Program-made: the position numbers and the translations under genes | DNA from: [Clostridium] aminophilum | Lineage (GTDB): Bacteria; Bacillota; Clostridia; Lachnospirales; Lachnospiraceae | Assembly (NCBI RefSeq): GCF_900101295.1 | Contig: NZ_FOIL01000003.1 | Span: 85,792 to 149,791 of the forward strand | Length of the DNA stretch: 64,000 bases | Reading direction: 5' to 3' | The notes under the pieces: generated by a model | The model's database searches: none | What the model was told of the DNA's origin: nothing | Seen by the model: only the letters and a program-made list of their open reading frames with translations | Shown here: positions 9,155-15,951 of the stretch, piece after piece | Numbering within the stretch: the stretch's first letter is position 1 | How the letters are laid out: each line of letters begins with the position of its first letter

Positions 9155-9820
9155 ATGTACAGTAAAATTCAAATCACAGGTTGCTTGCGAGTTGAGACAG
9201 GTATGCATATTGGCGGTTCTTCTGCCTTTGCTGCTATCGGCGCGGTAGATTCTCCTATTTTTAGGGACGTTCAGACCAAATTGCCAATGATTCCGGGATC
9301 GTCACTTAAAGGAAAAATGAGGACGCTTCTTGCCAAGGAATATAATGAAATGTTTGCAGTGAGACCGGATGACGATCATGAAAGAATCACCAGGCTTTTT
9401 GGATCTGCAAAAAAAGGTGACGTTAGAAAGAGCAGGCTTTTGTTTTCTGATATGGTTTTAGCGAATGAATCCGAACTTCGTAAGCTTGGACTACAGAGCA
9501 TGACCGAAGTAAAATTTGAGAATACAATCAATCGTGCCACTGCAGTTGCTAATCCACGGCAGATTGAAAGGGCTGTACGAGGTTCTGAGTTTGAATTGGA
9601 TATTATGTACGAATACGAAAAGGAAGATGATTTTATCGAAGACATGGAGACTCTTGCAGAAGGATTTAAACTTCTTCAATATGATTATCTGGGCGGAAAT
9701 GGATCCAGAGGATATGGAAAAGTGAAATTTACAGACATTGCGGCTGAAGTGGTGGTAGGTAATGTCGAAGATTCATTGATGTCCAAATGTAATGAGATTC
9801 TCACTCAGAATCTTACCTAA
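9155..9820 (+). CDS. csm3: Csm complex backbone RAMP subunit and target-RNA nuclease Csm3
   Basis: Repeated backbone subunit that binds the crRNA and cuts target RNA at 6-nt intervals. The 221-residue RAMP protein shows the Csm3 start (GCLRVETGMHIGGSS), a conserved Asp at residue 32 (GAVDSP) matching the catalytic Asp of characterised Csm3 proteins, GSSLKGKMR around residue 50 and a C-terminal glycine-rich GGNGSRGYGKV loop near 190. The expected catalytic Asp is present, so RNA cleavage should be functional. It follows csm2 by 11 bases with a GGAGG-type site. Confidence 0.95.
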   Translation: MYSKIQITGCLRVETGMHIGGSSAFAAIGAVDSPIFRDVQTKLPMIPGSSLKGKMRTLLAKEYNEMFAVRPDDDHERITRLFGSAKKGDVRKSRLLFSDMVLANESELRKLGLQSMTEVKFENTINRATAVANPRQIERAVRGSEFELDIMYEYEKEDDFIEDMETLAEGFKLLQYDYLGGNGSRGYGKVKFTDIAAEVVVGNVEDSLMSKCNEILTQNLT

Positions 9821-9835
9821 GGATAGGATGACGAT

Positions 9836-10663
9836 ATGGAATATGAGATTTTTAAATTGAGGTTTCCGTATGGAGTGCATTTTGGAGATAAGTCATTGGA
9901 AAAGTCAAATGTGACATTTTCCGCCGACACTCTTTTTTCAGCACTGTGTATTGAGGCCCTGAAATCGGCCCATTTGTTTGATGAATTTTTTGAGTATGTA
10001 AAAAATGGTCAGCTTCTTATGTCGGATGGGTTTCCGTTTGTGAGTAATGAGTTTTTTCTTCCGAAACCTATGCTTCAATTTCGCGTGGATGACGACGGTT
10101 CTTCGGTGAAAAAGAAACAGTTCAAAAGAATACAATATGTAGCTATGTCTATGTGGGATGATTTTATTCGGGGAAACCTCGATCCGGAAAAAGAACTAAA
10201 TCTTGAAAAGAAAATCGGGCATCACGAGTCGAATACTCACGTGGCTATTCGGGGATTGGAAGAAGCAATGCCTTATAGAGTAGGATCCTACCGGTTTTCG
10301 GATAAAGCAGGATTATATATTCTTTTTGGCTATGAAAAAAAAGAGATTAGAGATTTATTCTATAAATTACTTGATCGATTATCATTCTCGGGGTTGGGCG
10401 GAAAGCGGTCGGCCGGTTTGGGAAGATTTGAGATTTTTTTTGGCAAAATACCTGAGGACATAAGAACGTTACTTGAAAGAAAAACGGATAGATATGTATC
10501 ATTATCTATAGGTTTGCCGAAGGATGCAGAATTGGACTCCTGCATTGAGAATGCATCGTATATATTGGAAAAGAGAAGCGGATTTGTAGATTCTGCAGAT
10601 TATTCCGATCAATATATGAGGAAAAGAGATTTGTATATGTTTGCTGCGGGGTCGGTTTTTTAA
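9836..10663 (+). CDS. csm4: Csm complex subunit Csm4, in-frame portion ending at a frameshift
   Basis: RAMP subunit that anchors the 5' handle of the crRNA next to Cas10. The frame encodes 275 residues, opening with FKLRFPYGVHFGDKSLEKS as in Csm4, with the glycine-rich GLGGKRSAGLGRF loop near 190. It ends ...FAAGSVF-stop at a TTTTTTAAAAAAA run (10656-10668). The normal Csm4 C-terminus is still present in the -1 frame immediately after (see the next entry), so the intact protein would be about 305 residues. The gene is either disrupted, misread in the homopolymer, or expressed through ribosomal or transcriptional slippage. Confidence 0.9.
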   Translation: MEYEIFKLRFPYGVHFGDKSLEKSNVTFSADTLFSALCIEALKSAHLFDEFFEYVKNGQLLMSDGFPFVSNEFFLPKPMLQFRVDDDGSSVKKKQFKRIQYVAMSMWDDFIRGNLDPEKELNLEKKIGHHESNTHVAIRGLEEAMPYRVGSYRFSDKAGLYILFGYEKKEIRDLFYKLLDRLSFSGLGGKRSAGLGRFEIFFGKIPEDIRTLLERKTDRYVSLSIGLPKDAELDSCIENASYILEKRSGFVDSADYSDQYMRKRDLYMFAAGSVF

Positions 10664-10752
10664 AAAAATTCTGTGGTGATGTATTCGATGTATCATCAGG
10701 AGGAAAGCATCCGGTATATAAATACGGGAAACCGGTCTTTATAGGAGTATAG
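10660..10752 (+). other. csm4: Displaced C-terminus of Csm4 in the -1 frame
   Basis: Reading on from the T6A7 run in the -1 frame gives LKKFCGDVFDVSSGG, then KHPVYKYGKPVFIGV and a stop at 10750-10752, three bases before the csm5 ATG. A HPVYrYgKPlFiGi-like ending is the conserved C-terminus of Csm4. The zero-frame codons before the stop are GTT TTT TAA, so the TTT tRNA can re-pair one base back. No other gene start fits this stretch. It is therefore read as part of csm4, not as intergenic DNA. Confidence 0.85.
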
Positions 10753-10755
10753 TTC

Positions 10756-11856
10756 ATGAAAGAGTACTTGAGAGAATATGATGTAGAATTGGAAACGATC
10801 GGACCATTGTTCATCGGCTCAGGATACGAACTGAATAAAAAAGAATACTTGTTTGGAAATGATGAAATTAAGATAATGGACATCCCGCGTCTTTTTTCTT
10901 TTTTTGAAAAAAAAGGTCTTCGGAACCGGTTTGAATCGTTCTTTTTGGATGATGTTAGGAAAGATCTTTTTCGATTTTTAAGAGAAAACAGCATTCGTAT
11001 AGATGATGTGTCTGATTGTATAAAATATAGGATAAGGCAGTCAGATACTTCGCTGGAGCGTGGAAAACCGGCAGCAGTAATGGAATTTGTAAAGGATCCA
11101 TATGGACTTCCTTATATCCCCGGAAGTTCCATAAAGGGTATGCTCAGAACGATTCTCTTGGCATCAGAGATTGCCTTACATGACAATCAATATGTGACCA
11201 ACAAAGAGAAAATTCGAGATTCTCTTTATCGAGGAGGCAATCGGAACACATTATTGAGGAAAGAAGCAAAAGATATTGAAGCGACAGCGTTTCATAAGCT
11301 AGGAAGAAATAAGGAAAAAAAAGACGATTCTGTCAACGATGTGCTGTCTGGATTAGTTATAAGTGATTCGCAGCCGCTTAATCTTGACGACCTGGTTCTT
11401 TGTCAGCGGGTGGAGTATCATGTGGATGGAGAAGAGAAACATTTGAATCTTTTAAGAGAATGCATCAAACCGGGCACGAAAATTCATTTCAAAATGACCA
11501 TTGATTCTTTGCTTTGCCCGTATGGTAAAGAAGATATTATCAACGCAATAAGGTTTTTTAACAAGAATTATAATGAGATGTTTCGCAATGTCTTTCCGAA
11601 GTTCACGCCAGGAAAACCGGATTCTGTTTATTTGGGAGGCGGAACAGGTTTTGTATCAAAAACAGTGATATATCCGTTGTTTGGGAAGCAAAATGGGATT
11701 GATGTGACAGTGAATGTTTTCGGTGCGACAAAAGTGCCAAGAAACCATAAGCATAATTTGGATAGGCAGATCGGGGTTTCACCACATATACTTAAAATGA
11801 CATATTATTATGGAAAAATGTTTCATATGGGCGAATGCAGATGGCGGTTTTGTTGA
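10756..11856 (+). CDS. csm5: Csm complex RAMP subunit Csm5
   Basis: RAMP subunit that caps the 3' end of the crRNA filament and helps crRNA maturation. The 366-residue length is usual. The start motif LETIGPLFIGSGYELNKKEY, the internal GLPYIPGSSIKGMLRT loop (about 115-130) and the ending KMTYYYGKMFHMGEC are typical of Csm5. It starts three bases after the end of the shifted csm4 frame, with GGAG upstream. It is the last effector gene; the CRISPR leader begins directly after its stop. No damage is seen. Confidence 0.93.
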   Translation: MKEYLREYDVELETIGPLFIGSGYELNKKEYLFGNDEIKIMDIPRLFSFFEKKGLRNRFESFFLDDVRKDLFRFLRENSIRIDDVSDCIKYRIRQSDTSLERGKPAAVMEFVKDPYGLPYIPGSSIKGMLRTILLASEIALHDNQYVTNKEKIRDSLYRGGNRNTLLRKEAKDIEATAFHKLGRNKEKKDDSVNDVLSGLVISDSQPLNLDDLVLCQRVEYHVDGEEKHLNLLRECIKPGTKIHFKMTIDSLLCPYGKEDIINAIRFFNKNYNEMFRNVFPKFTPGKPDSVYLGGGTGFVSKTVIYPLFGKQNGIDVTVNVFGATKVPRNHKHNLDRQIGVSPHILKMTYYYGKMFHMGECRWRFC

Positions 11857-11996
11857 TGGATTTTGCCGCGATGCCTAAAAATACGGGCTTTACAACGATT
11901 TTTGGGCATCCGGCGTTTATCTCTATAGGCTGTTTGCAGTTTTGCCACGCAAATCGATATCTGAACCACGATTTTATCAGGGGATCAGAGGATGGG
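11857..11996 (+). promoter_or_regulatory. CRISPR leader with long inverted repeat
   Basis: 140 bases between the csm5 stop and the first repeat. It contains a 13-bp inverted repeat, 11870-11882 with 11898-11910 (one G-T wobble), extended by CCG/CGG across a one-base bulge, with a 15-base loop. There is no T-run after it. It is called the leader because the array's degenerate repeat is at the opposite, distal end. The hairpin could act as a terminator of the csm transcript, an integration-host site or a leader RNA structure; the sequence does not decide. Confidence 0.6.
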
Positions 11997-12879
11997 ATTT
12001 AGGAATAGATTCTCCGAAAGGAGATGGAAACACTTTCGCCCAAACAGTCATACTCAAGTGCTGAATTTAGGAATAGATTCTCCGAAAGGAGATGGAAACG
12101 CTATATTGTCAACCCATTGAAACAACTTTTTTTAATTTAGGAATAGATTCTCCGAAAGGAGATGGAAACCAGTGCATAAAAAATAAACACAACAACCAAA
12201 ATGATTTAGGAATAGATTCTCCGAAAGGAGATGGAAACTTTAACTGTCATTGTTGCCCTTTTCTCTATCTGAATTTAGGAATAGATTCTCCGAAAGGAGA
12301 TGGAAACTGCATATTGTAAAACTTAATGAGCATTACGAGTATTTATTTAGGAATAGATTCTCCGAAAGGAGATGGAAACTTCATCACGGTTTATAGTCGT
12401 TTTTAGTCGAACACAATTTAGGAATAGATTCTCCGAAAGGAGATGGAAACTGCGGGATGCTTGTGCTCATGAACTCTTTCATTTCCTATTTAGGAATAGA
12501 TTCTCCGAAAGGAGATGGAAACAGCTGTGATCTTATTATCTTTTGCAGATTTCACATCAGATTTAGGAATAGATTCTCCGAAAGGAGATGGAAACTTTAA
12601 TTCTTTCAGCCACTCCGCAAGCTGTCTGCGCATTTAGGAATAGATTCTCCGAAGGGAGATGGAAACGAGATTCATGCAAAGCACGGTTGCTACTGTAGTT
12701 ACAATTTAGGAATAGATTCTCCGAAAGGAGATGGAAACAATGCTCCGTTCAGATACATGTAGACATCCCACCAATTTAGGAATAGATTCTCCGAAAGGAG
12801 ATGGAAACGTGTTTGCAGTAGAACTCAACCTCTGCCCGTTCTTCATTTAGGAATAGATTCTCCGAGAGGAGATGGACGT
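11997..12879 (+). CRISPR. Type III-A CRISPR array, 13 repeats and 12 spacers
   Basis: Repeats of 35 bases start at 11997, 12065, 12135, 12204, 12273, 12345, 12416, 12488, 12561, 12632, 12704, 12774 and 12845. Spacers are 33-38 bases, all different. Each repeat begins ATTTAGGAATAGA, contains the perfect hairpin TCTCC-GAAA-GGAGA with a GNRA loop and ends ATGGAAAC, the expected 8-nt crRNA 5' handle. Repeat 10 has one A-to-G change in the loop. The last repeat has a GAGA loop and a lost AAAC end, marking the leader-distal terminus. Eleven repeats are identical by eye. The array is transcribed with the cas genes on the + strand. Confidence 0.98.
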
Positions 12880-12927
12880 TGTTTAAATTGCAAATCATGG
12901 TAGACCCATATAATTTGAGGTTATAAT

Positions 12928-13929
12928 ATGAGTGAGGTATATATTACAGAAAATGGTGCAATGTTAACTGCTGAGAATAATCGTATCAATATAAAATATA
13001 AGAATGGTTTGCTGGAATCGTTGCCCGTAGAAACTGTAGAGTGCATTATCTTGTTGGGAAAGGGGCAACTATCTACACAGTGTATGGAAACATGCATGAC
13101 AAAGGGAATACATGTATCCTTTTTCTCTAAGGGAGGACGATATTTTGGAAGACTAATGTCTACGGGTCATGTAAAAGCTGAATTGCAACGGAAGCAGGCA
13201 GCATTATATGAATCACAATTTGCCATAGACTTGAGTCGAAAAATTATTAATGTAAAAATAGCAAATCAGATTACTGTTTTGAGAAGATATGCAAAGAGTA
13301 GGTCAATTTGTGTGGACGAAGAAATCTTTAATATGCAAAATAGTAGAAAAAAAGTTTTGCAGGTAAGTACAATATCTGAAATGATGGGATATGAAGGAAG
13401 TGCGGCAAGATCCTATTTTGAGAGGTTAAGTTATTGTATTGAATCAGAATTCAGATTTAAAGGACGTTCAAAGCGACCGCCAAGGGATGAATTTAATTCT
13501 CTAATCAGTTTAGGATATTCTATTTTGATGAATGATTTATATGCGGAGATTGAAAACCATGGATTGAACCCATTTTTTGGATTTTTACATCGTGATGCAG
13601 AGCATCACCCAACATTGGCGAGTGATTTAATGGAAGAATGGCGGGCGGTTTTGATTGACTCTCTTGCGATGAGTCTGATTAACGGACATGAACTGCACAA
13701 AGACGATTTCATATTTGAGGACGATAATGCGGGATGTTTTTTGACAAAACAATGCTTGATAAAATATATTAGAAAACTGGATGAAAAGATGAAAACGAAA
13801 ACGAGATATCTTAATCAGGTTGATTTCCCCGTAAATTTTAGGAATGCAATCGCATATCAGATTTCTTCGCTTGTTCGCTCAATCGAATGCGTGGACGCTT
13901 CCTTGTATAATCCAATTCAAATCAGGTGA
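12928..13929 (+). CDS. cas1: CRISPR adaptation integrase Cas1
   Basis: Integrates new spacers at the leader-repeat junction together with Cas2. The 333-residue protein has the Cas1 N-terminal beta domain (EVYITENGAMLTAENNRI) and the all-alpha catalytic domain. The metal-binding residues are visible as Glu in MGYEGSAARSYF (about 152), His in FFGFLHRD (about 218) and Asp/Glu in LASDLMEEWR (about 230). All appear intact. It starts 48 bases after the last repeat; CATATAATTTG just upstream (about 12909-12919) offers a possible own -10 element, so adaptation genes could be transcribed separately from the effector genes. No reverse transcriptase domain is fused. Confidence 0.95.
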   Translation: MSEVYITENGAMLTAENNRINIKYKNGLLESLPVETVECIILLGKGQLSTQCMETCMTKGIHVSFFSKGGRYFGRLMSTGHVKAELQRKQAALYESQFAIDLSRKIINVKIANQITVLRRYAKSRSICVDEEIFNMQNSRKKVLQVSTISEMMGYEGSAARSYFERLSYCIESEFRFKGRSKRPPRDEFNSLISLGYSILMNDLYAEIENHGLNPFFGFLHRDAEHHPTLASDLMEEWRAVLIDSLAMSLINGHELHKDDFIFEDDNAGCFLTKQCLIKYIRKLDEKMKTKTRYLNQVDFPVNFRNAIAYQISSLVRSIECVDASLYNPIQIR

Positions 13930-13933
13930 AATA

Positions 13934-14254
13934 ATGGAACGAGAAGATTATTTCTTTGGAGAGGGACAAACATCAGATTCCAAAAAAATTTATGCTTTGG
14001 TGATTTACGATATTGTAGACAATCGAAAGAGAACAAAGTTTGCAAAAATTTTGGAGGGGTATGGAAACAGAATCCAAAAATCTGGATTTGAAGTAAAAAT
14101 ATCGACTCGAAAATTTGAAAATCTTTTGAATGAAATTCCAAAATTTTGTGGTTCAATGGACACAATAAGAGTATATAGAATTTCAGGGCAGAACCTCGTT
14201 TATAAGTGGGGAAAAGATGATAACAAGACCCAAGATGATTTAATCATATTATAG
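13934..14254 (+). CDS. cas2: CRISPR adaptation protein Cas2
   Basis: Forms the central dimer of the Cas1-Cas2 integrase. The ATG at 13934 lies 4 bases after the cas1 stop and gives 106 residues. The frame is open further upstream, overlapping cas1, but that part is only out-of-frame cas1 sequence. The core YALVIYDIVDNRKRTKFAKIL is the Cas2 ferredoxin-like first strand with its conserved Asp. An N-terminal tail of about 20 residues (MEREDYFFGEGQ...) precedes it and is longer than in minimal Cas2 proteins. Role and partner follow from the family and the neighbouring cas1. Confidence 0.92.
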   Translation: MEREDYFFGEGQTSDSKKIYALVIYDIVDNRKRTKFAKILEGYGNRIQKSGFEVKISTRKFENLLNEIPKFCGSMDTIRVYRISGQNLVYKWGKDDNKTQDDLIIL

Positions 14255-14264
14255 GAGAATGAGA

Positions 14265-15572
14265 ATGGGAAAGACAATCTTGTTTTCGGCGGTAGGCGGT
14301 ACAGATCCGATTTCATTGAATAATTTGCATGATGGATCGCTTTTACATATTTGCAGATGGTATAAGCCGGATGAAGTGTATCTTTATATGTCAAAGGAGA
14401 TGCTGGAATTCCAAAACCAGGATGATCGATATCGATATTGTATTAATAAATTGGCAGAGAGTCAAAACAGAGAAATAATAATTCATGAAATCGAACGCCC
14501 TGAATTGGTTAATGTCCAGGATTTTAATTATTTCTATGATGATTTTAAAGGGTGTTTGTCAGAAATAATTAGAAATGCAGGGGATGCTGAGATATTGGTA
14601 AATATTTCATCCGGGACTCCTGCGATAAAGAGCGGACTTTTGGTTCTAATTACACTTGGAGAATTATACTGTAAGACAGTTCAGGTTATAACTCCGACCA
14701 AGAGTCTAAACGAACATAGTCATAAAGAATATGATGTAGAAATGTTATGGGAATTGAACGAGGATAATCTTCCCGATTCAGAGAATCGATGTAAGATTGT
14801 CTATTGCCCAAGCCTTTCAAATATAAAGCAAACAGAAATAATTAAACAATTAGTCCGTGAATATGATTATAAAGCTGCTTTGTCCGCAGCGGAACTTTTG
14901 CCGGAAGAAGCTACAAAGTCTTACTTAGCATTGTTAAAGATTGCTTGTGCAAGACTGCAATTGGATAATCGAGATTTGAATGCGCAGGTAAATCAATACC
15001 AAATGAGTGGATTCCCTGTTAAGGGCGATGATGCAAGAAAATATTTTGAATATGCACTGGCTTTGGATATTAAGCGGCGTCGTGGTGAATATGGGGATTT
15101 TGTTCGAGCACTTTCGCCTATTTTAGCAGATCTATTTGAAATGGTTTTGTATAAGGAATGTGGGATAAATATCCGAAAATATGTTGAAGTAAAGAACAGA
15201 GTTCCAAGATGGAGCCCCAGTCTGCTGTGTGGGACGGAGGTTGAAAGCATTCTGATCAGCTCGTTTAGCAGTTTTGATTATAAGGCAGTGTCATCCATTC
15301 ATATTCTTAAGATTATTGAAAACAAATGTCATAATGAAAAAGTAATAAATATTGTAGAATCGCTTCGACAAGTTGAGCAGGAAGTAAGAAATATAGCGGC
15401 ACATGAGGTTGTATCTGTTACAGAGAAAATGATTAAAGATACGACTGGATATTCCTCGCAACAGGTTATGAATCTTGTGAAAGAAGTGTTCAAGTATACA
15501 AATTTGAATATTCGTTCCGAATATTGGGATGCATATGATGATATGAATGATTTTATTATTAGTAAAATTTAA
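14265..15572 (+). CDS. csm6: CRISPR ancillary cOA-activated ribonuclease Csm6 (CARF-HEPN)
   Basis: Cyclic-oligoadenylate-activated nonspecific RNase that supports type III immunity. The 435-residue protein has an N-terminal CARF-like domain (MGKTILFSAVGGTDPIS, later LVNISSGTPAIKSG at about 105-118) and a C-terminal HEPN domain with the catalytic R-x4-H motif R375-NIAA-H380. Both expected active elements are present. An in-frame ATG lies at 14259, but AGGAG at 14253-14257 is too close to it, so the ATG at 14265 is preferred. It is the last gene of the locus. A ring-nuclease role of the CARF domain is possible but not visible from motifs. Confidence 0.9.
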   Translation: MGKTILFSAVGGTDPISLNNLHDGSLLHICRWYKPDEVYLYMSKEMLEFQNQDDRYRYCINKLAESQNREIIIHEIERPELVNVQDFNYFYDDFKGCLSEIIRNAGDAEILVNISSGTPAIKSGLLVLITLGELYCKTVQVITPTKSLNEHSHKEYDVEMLWELNEDNLPDSENRCKIVYCPSLSNIKQTEIIKQLVREYDYKAALSAAELLPEEATKSYLALLKIACARLQLDNRDLNAQVNQYQMSGFPVKGDDARKYFEYALALDIKRRRGEYGDFVRALSPILADLFEMVLYKECGINIRKYVEVKNRVPRWSPSLLCGTEVESILISSFSSFDYKAVSSIHILKIIENKCHNEKVINIVESLRQVEQEVRNIAAHEVVSVTEKMIKDTTGYSSQQVMNLVKEVFKYTNLNIRSEYWDAYDDMNDFIISKI

Positions 15573-15951
15573 AGAAAAAATGCATGACATAAAAGAACTG
15601 CATATTCGGGAATGTTTAGCGGTAAGGAATTCACATAAATGATGTGCTTGTAAAGCCTTTGATCGATAATTCTTTTTTATGTATATGCAAAATATTCTGG
15701 AATAGTAATCGCCTCTGTTATTGAGACGGAATTATTCATTGCCCCCCCCCTAAATAGCCAGTATTCTTTCTCAAAATGATCGAAAATTATCAGAAGAAAA
15801 CAAAGATATGATTTATTTCTGTTGCTATTTGAAAAATAAACGCATAGAATGATCATGGGAAAGAACATTTGGTGGTTGGGTTTTTACACTCTGCACGTCT
15901 TTTTCGGTGTGGGGAGTTTTAAGACCTGACCATATAAGGGGGTGGGAAATA
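15573..15951 (+). promoter_or_regulatory. Intergenic region upstream of the EPS operon: promoter-like element and C9 tract
   Basis: No convincing gene in about 380 bases. A promoter-like pair TTGATC (15659-15664) and TATATG (15682-15687) with 17-base spacing sits inside a segment (15650-15705) that imperfectly repeats 36267-36336 at the far side of the EPS locus. A run of nine C lies at 15742-15750, about 200 bases before the first EPS gene. Just before the gene is a GGGGGTGGG ribosome-site region. Whether the C tract changes expression is unknown. Confidence 0.45.

Noticed and set aside
12092..12319. Open frame running through CRISPR repeats
   Set aside because: The translation is only the repeat peptide (LGIDSPKGDGN) recurring; it is an accident of the array.
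15677..15868. 63-residue minus-strand frame in the EPS upstream region
   Set aside because: Crosses the C9 tract, has no ribosome site and no conserved-looking domain; treated as chance.
15573..15951. JUMPstart/ops or LoaP-type antitermination site before the EPS operon
   Set aside because: No ops-like GGCGGTAG sequence and no NusG paralogue gene was seen in the window.
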